DNA from: Burkholderiales bacterium
Lineage (GTDB): Bacteria > Pseudomonadota > Gammaproteobacteria > Burkholderiales > Burkholderiaceae_C
Length of the DNA: 42,102 bases
NCBI GenBank assembly: GCA_947372225.1
Contig: CANBSV010000010.1
Span: 1-42,102 of the forward strand
Direction: 5' to 3'
Shown here piece after piece: positions 35,867 through 42,102 of this stretch. Positions within the stretch are counted from its first letter, which is position 1. Each line of letters begins with the position of its first letter. The notes beneath the pieces were generated by a model. It searched no databases. It had not been told where the DNA came from and worked only from the letters and a program-made list of their open reading frames with translations. A program made the position numbers and the translations under genes.

Positions 35867-37792
35867 TTACAGGCCGACCCCGCTGTAGCGCAGACCCAAC
35901 CACGCCTGGCGGCCCAGCGCCCGTGTGTCGCGGGTCGGCTCGATGTCGCGGTCGCCGACGTTGAGCACCTTGGCCTCGAGTTGCCAACGCGGCATGAATC
36001 GCCAGCGCGCCTGAAGGTCAACCGTGGCATAGCTGCCCAGCGACTTGCCACCATCGGAGCGATCGCCAACGCTCAGCAGCGAGCCGCCCAATGTCCAGGC
36101 ACCGATCTGGTACTCGGCGTCGAAGGTCTCGTGGTGCCGGGCGCGGCGCGGCAAACGCGCACCGGTGAGTTCATCGGTGGCGCTGACCAGGTCGACGGTG
36201 CCGCGCAAGGTGAGCGCGGCAAACCGCTGGGCGGCCGTCAGGCTGATGCCCTCGAGCTTTGCCTTGCCGACGTTGCTTGCGCAGCCTCCGGTGTACGACG
36301 CATCAGGACACAGCGCTGGGTCGGCCTCGTACCCGATCAGATCACGCACGCGGTTGCGGTAGGCGGTGGCAGATGCACTGCTATCTCCCGAGCGCCAATC
36401 GAGTCCCACTTCGAAGCTGCGACCTCGCTCCGGCCGGATGGTCGGAACACCGTAGTTGCCATAGGCGTCGCTGTAGTAGAGGTCGTTGAAGGCAGGAGCG
36501 CGAAAGGTGGTGCCGGCCAGCGCGCGCGCGGTCAAGCCGTGGCCCAGTTCATAGCCCCAGCCCAGGCGGCCGGTGGTCTTGCCGCCGTAGACCGAGTTGT
36601 CATCGTGCCGCACATCGGCCGACAGCAGGTGGGCACCGAAGCGTCCCGAATAGCCCAGAGCCACCGCATCGTTGTGGCGGCTGCGGTTGCCGTTGAGGGT
36701 CGTGGCCTGGGCTTTTTCTTCCAGCCGCTCAAGCACCGCCACGACCTGCTGGCCCGGCGCCAGCGTGACCGCGTTTTGCCAGGTGTACTGGTCTCGTCGG
36801 GTCAGGTTGTGTTCGGTCACGCCTGCGCCCGTGTACTCATCGTCCTCGCTGTGGGCCAGTTGCACGCGCGTGGTCCAAAACGAGTTCCACACGCCGTCGT
36901 AGCTGATGGCGGCGACTTGCGTGTCGAGCCGGTTGCGAAAGTTCGGGGTCGCATCGGCGAGGTAGTCAGGCGCTTCGTACACGGCACTGTCGTAGCGCGA
37001 AGTCAGCCGCGAATCGATCACGCTGAGCGCCACCCGGTGGCCGGATGCGACGGCCTGACCCAGGCTCAGTTGCGCCGTTCGGCGGCTGTAGCCATCACGG
37101 TCGGGGTTGTAGCTGCTGAACTGGTCGTTCGGGCGCAACGCCGACACGCCGTTGCTGTGCTCGTGGCCTACGGAGGCCGCGTAATCAAAGTCACCGGTGC
37201 TGCCGCTCACCGCCACATCGCCCTCGCGCGAGCCGTACTCACCGACGGCCGCATGAGCCGACAGACTCACCGGCCCCTGACCTCGCAACGTGGTGATGCG
37301 CACCACGCCGCCCACTGCATCGGCACCGTACAGGCTGGAGCCCGGACCGCGCAGCACCTCGATGCGCTCGATCTGCGCCAGGCTGATGGAGTTGAACGCC
37401 ACCAGACCGAGGGTTGCCGAGCCGACGCGTACCCCGTCAATCAGCACCAGCGTGCTGGCCGAACTGGCACCACGAATGAGCACGCCCGCCGACTGGCCGG
37501 GCCCGCCGTTGCGCGAGATCTGAACCCCGGCCTCGCGGCGCAGCAGGTCTTCGACGGAATCGGCGGAAGATTCGCGGATGCGCTGCGCATCGATGACGAC
37601 CACATCAGCGGTAACCTGATCTTTTGCCAAAGGTTCCCGGGATGCGACCACCACCACAGGCGGCAAGTTGGTCTGGGCCTGAGCACCACACGAGATGGAA
37701 AGACCGACCGCGCAAACGGTCGCGACATAGCAAAGCGAGCGCCACTGGGCGCCGGCCTCAAGCGCACGCAGCGCCGAGAGAGAAACACTCAT
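35867..37792 (-). CDS. btuB: TonB-dependent vitamin B12 outer-membrane receptor
   Basis: Outer-membrane beta-barrel receptor, 641 residues from the ATG at 37792 (MSVSLSALRAL; a GTG eight codons earlier is less likely). A signal peptide ending near CGAQAQT precedes a TonB-box-like PPVVVVAS. The plug domain contains DLLRREAGVQISRNGGPGQ, VLIDGVRVG and IERIEVLRGPGSSLYGADAVGG. The barrel ends RQAWLGLRYSG with a C-terminal VGL rather than an aromatic residue. The upstream cobalamin riboswitch fixes the ligand as cobalamin or a corrinoid. Confidence 0.93.
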   Translation of the reverse strand: MSVSLSALRALEAGAQWRSLCYVATVCAVGLSISCGAQAQTNLPPVVVVASREPLAKDQVTADVVVIDAQRIRESSADSVEDLLRREAGVQISRNGGPGQSAGVLIRGASSASTLVLIDGVRVGSATLGLVAFNSISLAQIERIEVLRGPGSSLYGADAVGGVVRITTLRGQGPVSLSAHAAVGEYGSREGDVAVSGSTGDFDYAASVGHEHSNGVSALRPNDQFSSYNPDRDGYSRRTAQLSLGQAVASGHRVALSVIDSRLTSRYDSAVYEAPDYLADATPNFRNRLDTQVAAISYDGVWNSFWTTRVQLAHSEDDEYTGAGVTEHNLTRRDQYTWQNAVTLAPGQQVVAVLERLEEKAQATTLNGNRSRHNDAVALGYSGRFGAHLLSADVRHDDNSVYGGKTTGRLGWGYELGHGLTARALAGTTFRAPAFNDLYYSDAYGNYGVPTIRPERGRSFEVGLDWRSGDSSASATAYRNRVRDLIGYEADPALCPDASYTGGCASNVGKAKLEGISLTAAQRFAALTLRGTVDLVSATDELTGARLPRRARHHETFDAEYQIGAWTLGGSLLSVGDRSDGGKSLGSYATVDLQARWRFMPRWQLEAKVLNVGDRDIEPTRDTRALGRQAWLGLRYSGVGL

Positions 37793-37879
37793 GATGAAAA
37801 GTCCGACAAGAGCCACGCGATCTGCTTCCCCGCAGACGCATGCGATGTGGGTGCAACACGCGGTTGCGCCCTCTTGTTG

Positions 37880-38086
37880 GCCGGTATCCGGGCTGAAGGA
37901 CCAACTCTTGCGACCTTCCCAGAGACCGAAATCTCCAGTGGTGTGTGAGCAAGAACTGAAGCCAAGCCTGAGGGGCCAGGGCTTCGTCCAACGTACCGTT
38001 GCGGGGGCAGCGCAGGTTAAGAGCCGTGCGGCTCTTTCTGCTTCCCGTTTAACTGCGCTGACAAGAACATCAGCGCGAGCACCAAA
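37880..38086 (-). ncRNA. Cobalamin riboswitch upstream of btuB
   Basis: On the minus strand the conserved elements occur in order: GGTGCTCG at the 5' side, a GGGAAGCAGAAAGAGCC segment, the core GCTGCCCCCGCAACGGTA, the ACACACCACTGGAGAT box, GGTCTCTGGGAAGG, and the 3' B12 box CAGCCCGGATACCGGCC. This is the adenosylcobalamin-type architecture. Downstream, 37849-37871 can form an imperfect hairpin (GGGCGCAAC with GTTGCACCC) before the btuB start. No U-run follows, so control is more likely at translation or by Rho. It governs btuB-btuF-btuC-btuD. Confidence 0.95.
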
Positions 38087-38149
38087 CAGAGGCGCATTGT
38101 AGGCACCCGCCTACAATTGGACCCGTCATCAGCCGAGTACCACCGCGCC

Positions 38150-38404
38150 ATGTCGAAGATCGAAGACCTTGCCGACCGGGTGGAGCGATTGCTCCTGCGC
38201 CATGACGAGTTGCAGCGCACCAACGTGCTGCTTGAACAGCAACTCAAGACCGTGACCCTCGAGCGCGACAGCCTGAAGTCGCGGCTCAACGCGGCGCGAA
38301 GCCGCATCAGCACGCTGCTTGAGCGACTGCCGACCGAGGGCTCGCCAGCGGCCGCGCTGGTGGCATCCGATCCATTTCCGACGGCTGGTGAAGAACCGCA
38401 ATGA
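38150..38404 (+). CDS. ZapB-like coiled-coil protein (TIGR02449-type)
   Basis: Small protein of 84 residues, mainly one coiled coil: MSKIEDLADRVERLLLRHD and LLEQQLKTVTLERDSLK with leucines spaced as heptads, then a disordered tail. It matches the short coiled-coil proteins found directly before zapA in many proteobacteria and is likely to act at the division ring. The ATG at 38150 is preferred over a TTG at 38117. It overlaps zapA by four bases. Confidence 0.8.
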   Translation: MSKIEDLADRVERLLLRHDELQRTNVLLEQQLKTVTLERDSLKSRLNAARSRISTLLERLPTEGSPAAALVASDPFPTAGEEPQ

Positions 38405-38703
38405 AGCAAATCGAAGTCACGATCATGGACCAGAGCTATGTGCTGGGTTGTCCCGAAGGCGGCGAGGCGATGTTGCGTGCAGCGGTCAAATCGGTGGACC
38501 ATGAAATGACCACGATCCGCAACCTGGGCAAGGTGAAATCGCGTGAACGCATCGCGGTGCTGGCCGCACTCAACCTCGCGTACGCGCTGGAGCAACAGCC
38601 GGAGACGTCCCGCGTCGGCAGCGAGCAAGGCACCGAAGTAGACATCGGCTCCCTCGTGACGCGCATCGACAAGGCGTTGGGCGAGCACGGGCATTTGCTC
38701 TGA
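38401..38703 (+). CDS. zapA: Cell division protein ZapA
   Basis: FtsZ-bundling protein, 100 residues. It begins MKQIEVTIMDQSYVLGCPEGGE and has LRAAVKSVDHEMTTIRN and RIAVLAALNLAYAL, diagnostic of ZapA; the C-terminal half is a coiled coil. It is coupled to the ZapB-like gene and followed 65 bases later by the 6S RNA gene, the usual proteobacterial arrangement. Confidence 0.94.
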   Translation: MKQIEVTIMDQSYVLGCPEGGEAMLRAAVKSVDHEMTTIRNLGKVKSRERIAVLAALNLAYALEQQPETSRVGSEQGTEVDIGSLVTRIDKALGEHGHLL

Positions 38704-38756
38704 TCTGAACGGCCGCCAAGGCCGCCGGGGCCGGCATTCAGGGCACGTGATCGGCG

Positions 38757-38762
38757 TAGACT
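38757..38762 (+). promoter_or_regulatory. Predicted -10 box of the 6S RNA gene
   Basis: TAGACT lies seven bases before the predicted 5' end of 6S RNA at 38769, the right distance for a sigma-70 -10 element. The -35 region is not well conserved. Confidence 0.45.
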
Positions 38763-38768
38763 TTGTCA

Positions 38769-38944
38769 GTCCGCTGCGTTCACGTGGGTTCTATATTTCC
38801 TTGAACCGATGCTCTCGCGAGCCAGGGTCGGAAACATTGCCGAGTGGGTGTGATCGTCTCGCGTCAGATGAACCCGAAACACGGTTGATCCGGCCCACCT
38901 GAATCCCCTGGGTTCAGGAATGCGGCTCACGGCTCGCAGTGGAC
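38769..38944 (+). ncRNA. ssrS: 6S RNA
   Basis: Global regulator that mimics an open promoter and binds sigma-70 RNA polymerase. The predicted 176-base RNA is closed by GTCCGCTGCG (38769-38778) pairing with CGCAGTGGAC (38935-38944), one G-U pair included. Inside are TATATTTCCTTGAACC, comparable with the GATATTTC region of Escherichia coli 6S, and a hairpin CCTGAATCCCCTGGGTTCAGG like the CCTTGAACC/GGTTCAAGG arm. GAATGCGGC also matches the 3' side. Position directly after zapA on the same strand is the hallmark location. Ends are approximate. Confidence 0.85.
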
Positions 38945-38964
38945 ACCCCCCACCCGGAGTGGAC

Positions 38965-40017
38965 TCAGGCGACGGAATCGAAGCGGATGCTGGCCAGACT
39001 GACGCAGTTGCCGCCCCGTTTTTGCGCCGAAGCCAAAGCCATGACCGAGGCGTCGAACAGTTCGTCTTGCGTATGGGCCGTGTGCGGAAAGCTCGCGATG
39101 CCCATCGACACGTTGAACCCGAAGTCATGCCCGTCCAGAACCACGATCTGCGTCGCGCACTGCCGTCGCAGGGTCTCCACTCGAGCGTGCGCGGTGGCCA
39201 GGCCCACGCCCGACAACAGGATCGCAAAGCAATCTTCACCCATGCGGCACGTCGCGTCCATCGCGCGGGTGTTGCTTCGAATCAACCGTCCCAGGGCCTC
39301 AAGAACGCGCGGGCGAGCAGCCGGTCCGAGGTCGACCTCGATGTCGTTAGGCGGATCGATGGACACCGACACCAGTGAAAACTCTCTGTGCTCACGAGTC
39401 GACAAATCGACTTCCCGGCGCAGTTGATCATCGAACTGGGCACGCTGGTAAAGCGCCCCTCCGCTTTGCCTTTGTCGCGCCTCCTGGGACTCACGGCTCA
39501 GCACTTCGTTGGCGATCTGCTGCTGCTCGAGTTGCATCAGTGCCATGGAAAGCTTGGCATCGCGCCGCAGCGATTCAGTCATGTCGACCCACAGGCGGGC
39601 AACATATTTCGGGGCCTCGGAACCGGCACTGGCCAGCGGTACGCAAATCACCTTGAAATCGCGCCGAGGCTGTGCGGCATCGAGAGACAAACGGTGCTCG
39701 CTGTCTTGAGGCAGGCCCATCATCACCGCAGTCTCATCCGCTCCCCGGAGCAAGACGGCAGCGTCATTGCCGAACAACTCCACATCGGTCATGCCGATCA
39801 GTTCGTGCGGTGAACGCCCCAGCATGGCGGCGAGATGCGCATTGGCATGCACATAGGAACCGTTATCGACCCGCTTGACCGAAAGCCCCGAACCCATGTT
39901 GGCAAGCAACGCCGTGAGGACGCCGTCCCAAACGCCAGCTTCCAGGCCCAACGAAGACGCCATATCGACCGGTGTCACCCCCGAATCGGCATCCATCGCC
40001 TGCGTGGTCGTGTCCAT
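38965..40017 (-). CDS. PAS-GGDEF protein with degenerate GGDEF motif
   Basis: Cytoplasmic signalling protein, 350 residues from the ATG at 40017 (a start 26 codons upstream is possible). A PAS domain (about 35-155; HANAHLAAMLGRSPHELIG, YVARLWVDMTE) is joined by a coiled segment to a GGDEF domain. The active-site motif reads GEDCF (260-264) where diguanylate cyclases have GG(D/E)EF. No RxxD inhibitory site is visible, and the metal/nucleotide region is SIDPPNDIEVDLG instead of DIDHFKxxND. It probably does not make c-di-GMP and may instead bind nucleotide or act as a sensor. It converges on the 6S RNA gene. Confidence 0.85.
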   Translation of the reverse strand: MDTTTQAMDADSGVTPVDMASSLGLEAGVWDGVLTALLANMGSGLSVKRVDNGSYVHANAHLAAMLGRSPHELIGMTDVELFGNDAAVLLRGADETAVMMGLPQDSEHRLSLDAAQPRRDFKVICVPLASAGSEAPKYVARLWVDMTESLRRDAKLSMALMQLEQQQIANEVLSRESQEARQRQSGGALYQRAQFDDQLRREVDLSTREHREFSLVSVSIDPPNDIEVDLGPAARPRVLEALGRLIRSNTRAMDATCRMGEDCFAILLSGVGLATAHARVETLRRQCATQIVVLDGHDFGFNVSMGIASFPHTAHTQDELFDASVMALASAQKRGGNCVSLASIRFDSVA

Positions 40018-40155
40018 CCCAACTCTTTCATCCACGTCGAATGGGCCCGAACCAGCCCCACATCGAACAAACCCGGCGCGACCCTTTCGCTCCATGGGTC
40101 GAGGCTATCGCAAAGCGCCGCGCTCATGGCATAAAACCGACCCGCATCGACGTCC

Positions 40156-40185
40156 AAAAAGGCAAAACCCCCTATTTGAGGGGGT
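40156..40185 (-). terminator. Rho-independent terminator downstream of the SRPBCC gene
   Basis: On the minus strand ACCCCCT pairs with AGGGGGT around a 5-base loop, followed by TTTTGCCTTTTT. It is 60 bases after the stop of the SRPBCC gene and well placed to end its transcript before the GGDEF gene. Confidence 0.9.
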
Positions 40186-40244
40186 CCTGAAAGCCGATTT
40201 GGCGCGCCAGATCGGCACCGCGTGCACCGGCTGGGGTGCGAAAT

Positions 40245-40751
40245 TCAGCGCTTGAAGTTGGTGACGACCTTGTCCAAGCCGCCATCAAAGGCAATCGAGA
40301 CAATTTCGGTCACCATGTCTTCGTCCATCCCGTTGGGATCAAAGGTCGCACTCCACTTCATGATCGTCTTGCCATCCGGTGTCGCGGTCAGCGAAATGGT
40401 CGACAGGTAGTTCTTGACGGGCAGAGGGCCCTTCACCCCAGCATAGGTGTAGCTCTTTTGGGCAGCGCTGTACTTGACCAGCTTCTCGACGATTTCCCCA
40501 CCACCGACCAGTTTGAGCACGCGAACGGCTCCGGCGGCGGTCGGCTTGGTCTTGCCCTCGATCGTGCTGCTGAGCACTGAGGGATGCCATACATCGAGCG
40601 CATTGAAGTCGCCGACAAACTTCCAGACCGTCTCGGGCGCGCTGTCCACGGTGACTTCGCGCTCGAAGGACACGGCCCCAACGGCAAAGGCGCTCACAGT
40701 CGCCATCAACAGGCTGGCGGCAATCGTGAAACGGCGAATCATTTTTCTCAT
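40245..40751 (-). CDS. Secreted SRPBCC-family (polyketide cyclase-like) protein
   Basis: 168 residues, beginning MRKMIRRFTIAASLLMATVS, a clear signal peptide ending near SAFAVGA. The remainder matches the SRPBCC/Bet v 1-like ligand-binding fold (VDSAPETVWKFVGDFNALDVWHPSV, ITLTATPDGKT-like SLTATPDGKTIMKW). Ligand is unknown. AGGAG lies seven bases before the ATG at 40751; an in-frame extension to 40943 is rejected because it would remove the signal peptide from the N-terminus and reach the divergent ybiB promoter region. Confidence 0.82.
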   Translation of the reverse strand: MRKMIRRFTIAASLLMATVSAFAVGAVSFEREVTVDSAPETVWKFVGDFNALDVWHPSVLSSTIEGKTKPTAAGAVRVLKLVGGGEIVEKLVKYSAAQKSYTYAGVKGPLPVKNYLSTISLTATPDGKTIMKWSATFDPNGMDEDMVTEIVSIAFDGGLDKVVTNFKR

Positions 40752-40946
40752 GGGTGAACTCCTGCCAATCTGTGGAAATTTACCTCGCTGCGACGACGCG
40801 TCCATGCGAGGCGTGGCCACGATTATTGGTGACGGTGCGACACGGCACCACATGGTCATCCCCATGGGCCTGGAAATTGCAAAGCCATGTGCGTGGCCAC
40901 GTGACCGCGAACCCGCAGCCCACTCCATATTCGCCACCGACATCGA

Positions 40947-41900
40947 ATGAGCATCTCCACTTACATCAAGGAAATCGGCCGGGGCAAAGAAGGTGCGCGC
41001 TCCCTGAGCAGCGACCAGTCTTATGACCTGATGAGCCAGGTGCTCGATGGTCAGGTGAGCGACCTCGAACTGGGGGCTTTCGCGTTGGCGATGCGCATCA
41101 AGGGTGAATCCGTTGATGAACTGGCCGGCTTCCTGCGCGCGGTTCAGGAGCGCAGCCTAAAGCTCAGCGCCACCACACCGGTCGTGATCCTTCCTTCTTA
41201 CAACGGGGCTCGCAAGCTGCCGAATCTGACGGCGCTGCTGGCCCTTTTGCTCGCCCAAAACGGAATACCAGTGCTGGTGCACGGGCCATCGACGGACCCT
41301 GTGCGCGTGACCACCGCATCGGTTTTTCGTGATCTCGGTCTGCCCACGGCGCTCGACGCCGACGACATGTCGCATGCATGGGCACGACGTGAACCTGCGT
41401 TCATGGCCATCGAAAATCTGTGCCCGGCGCTTGCGCGTTTGCTTGACGTGCGCTGGGTGATCGGGTTGCGCAATTCCGGTCACACGGTGGCCAAATTGCT
41501 CGCCCCGACCACCGATGGTCAGTCGTTTCGAGTGGTCAACCACACACACCCCGAATATGGTGACGCGCTGACGAGCTTTCTGCAGCGCGAACGCGCCGAT
41601 GCCATGCTGCTGCGAGGCACCGAAGGCGAACCCGTGGCCGACCCGCGGCGTCTGCCTGGACTCGATGTGTTCCTGAACGGCCAAATGCGACCCGAGCTCA
41701 GCGTCGCGGCACAGGAAGGCGTGCTCACCGAACTCCCGGTTCTGCCACGCAACATCGATGCGGCCACGACGGCGGTCTATATCCAATCGGTGATCAGCGG
41801 AGAAAAGCCGGCGCCCGGCCCGCTGGTGCGTCAAGCAGATTGCATCGCCGCAGCTTGGCGAACATTGACAGGCGACAGGGCACACGAGCGGAGCGCCTGA
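40947..41900 (+). CDS. ybiB: DNA-binding protein YbiB (TrpD2-like, glycosyltransferase family 3)
   Basis: 317-residue homologue of anthranilate phosphoribosyltransferase that in Escherichia coli (YbiB/TrpD2) binds DNA rather than making tryptophan intermediates. The N-terminal helical domain (YDLMSQVLDGQVSDLELGAFALAMRIKGES) is typical of the fold. The phosphoribosyl-pyrophosphate motifs of TrpD are altered (for example LPSYNGARKLPNLTALLALL where TrpD has GTGGD), supporting the YbiB assignment. It is divergent from the SRPBCC gene and converges on the methyltransferase at the right edge. Confidence 0.88.
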   Translation: MSISTYIKEIGRGKEGARSLSSDQSYDLMSQVLDGQVSDLELGAFALAMRIKGESVDELAGFLRAVQERSLKLSATTPVVILPSYNGARKLPNLTALLALLLAQNGIPVLVHGPSTDPVRVTTASVFRDLGLPTALDADDMSHAWARREPAFMAIENLCPALARLLDVRWVIGLRNSGHTVAKLLAPTTDGQSFRVVNHTHPEYGDALTSFLQRERADAMLLRGTEGEPVADPRRLPGLDVFLNGQMRPELSVAAQEGVLTELPVLPRNIDAATTAVYIQSVISGEKPAPGPLVRQADCIAAAWRTLTGDRAHERSA

Positions 41901-41921
41901 ACCGCTTTCCCTTGAAGGCAA

Positions 41922-42102
41922 TCAGCCCGCCAATTGCTGGCGCGCAGACTCGTAAAAGCACACGGCCGCCGCGACAGCCACGTTGAGTGACTCCTCGCCC
42001 CCGGGCTGCGCGATGCGCAGCGACCGGCTGCAGCGAGATTGCAGTGCGAGGGAAACACCCTCGCCTTCGTGCCCGAGCACCCAGGCACAAGGCCAGGGCA
42101 AG
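41922..42102 (-). CDS. TrmH/SpoU-family RNA 2'-O-methyltransferase, C-terminal fragment
   Basis: Only the last ~60 codons are inside the window; the 5' part lies beyond the right edge. The frame reads WVLGHEGEGVSLALQSRCS, then LRIAQPGGEESLNVAVAAAV and ends QQLAG. These are motifs 2 and 3 of the SPOUT fold, including the glutamate and the ESLNV element that bind S-adenosylmethionine and form the knot. The stop lies 21 bases beyond the ybiB stop (convergent). The target rRNA or tRNA cannot be told. Confidence 0.88.
   Translation of the reverse strand, partial: LPWPCAWVLGHEGEGVSLALQSRCSRSLRIAQPGGEESLNVAVAAAVCFYESARQQLAG

Noticed and set aside
35294..37948. 884-codon plus-strand open frame across btuF and btuB
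   Set aside because: It spans two real minus-strand genes and reaches into the riboswitch region; no start signal and no domain.
40947..41900. Anthranilate phosphoribosyltransferase TrpD
   Set aside because: The phosphate-binding GTGGD motif is missing and no trp genes are nearby, so YbiB/TrpD2 fits better.

Overview
The window is GC-rich, densely packed chromosomal DNA from a betaproteobacterium, most likely order Burkholderiales and close to Comamonadaceae. This is inferred from gene order (tpiA-secG-tRNA-Leu-nuoA onwards; iscRSUA-hscBA-fdx; zapB-like-zapA-6S RNA), from an intracellular PHB depolymerase of the Ralstonia type, and from the strongly G/C-biased third codon positions that create long antisense shadow frames. 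No insertion sequence, phage gene, CRISPR array or plasmid function was found. It reads as ordinary core genome with a few unusual arrangements.

Positions 1-20372 are essentially one co-directional block on the minus strand. Read in the direction of transcription it holds uvrB, the Fe-S assembly operon iscR-iscS-iscU-iscA-hscB-hscA-fdx (with an IscR-type operator upstream), tsaD close behind fdx, rpsO with its own promoter and a terminator, pnp, a quinone oxidoreductase, tpiA, secG, tRNA-Leu(GAG) and respiratory complex I genes nuoA-B-C-D-E-F-G. nuoG runs off the left edge. The Fe-S machinery thus sits upstream of the most Fe-S-rich enzyme complex of the cell.

Positions 20509-26550 run on the plus strand: an aromatic/aspartate aminotransferase, PHB depolymerase phaZ with an unusual Lys/Ala/Pro-rich tail, a soluble RsxB-type polyferredoxin, a large B12-binding-type radical SAM protein, and endonuclease III. 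The last four genes are packed with overlaps or gaps of a few bases.

Positions 26673-37792 run on the minus strand. A KdpDE-like two-component system lacking the KdpD N-terminal sensor stands directly upstream of the potassium transporter kup, with no kdpFABC in the window. Further upstream lie a DUF1345 membrane protein and an NRAMP-related transporter, then a cobalamin uptake operon btuB-btuF-btuC-btuD under a clear cobalamin riboswitch (about 37880-38086).

Positions 38150-42102 hold a ZapB-like coiled-coil gene and zapA, a 6S RNA recognised from its closing stem and conserved central and terminal motifs, a PAS-GGDEF protein with a degenerate active site, a secreted SRPBCC protein with a good terminator, ybiB, and the 3' end of a TrmH/SpoU rRNA methyltransferase cut by the right edge.

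The best candidates for something less described are the translationally coupled RsxB / radical SAM / nth cluster, the kup-linked truncated KdpDE system, the histone-like tail on PhaZ, and the degenerate GGDEF protein. None is shown to be a new system by sequence alone.
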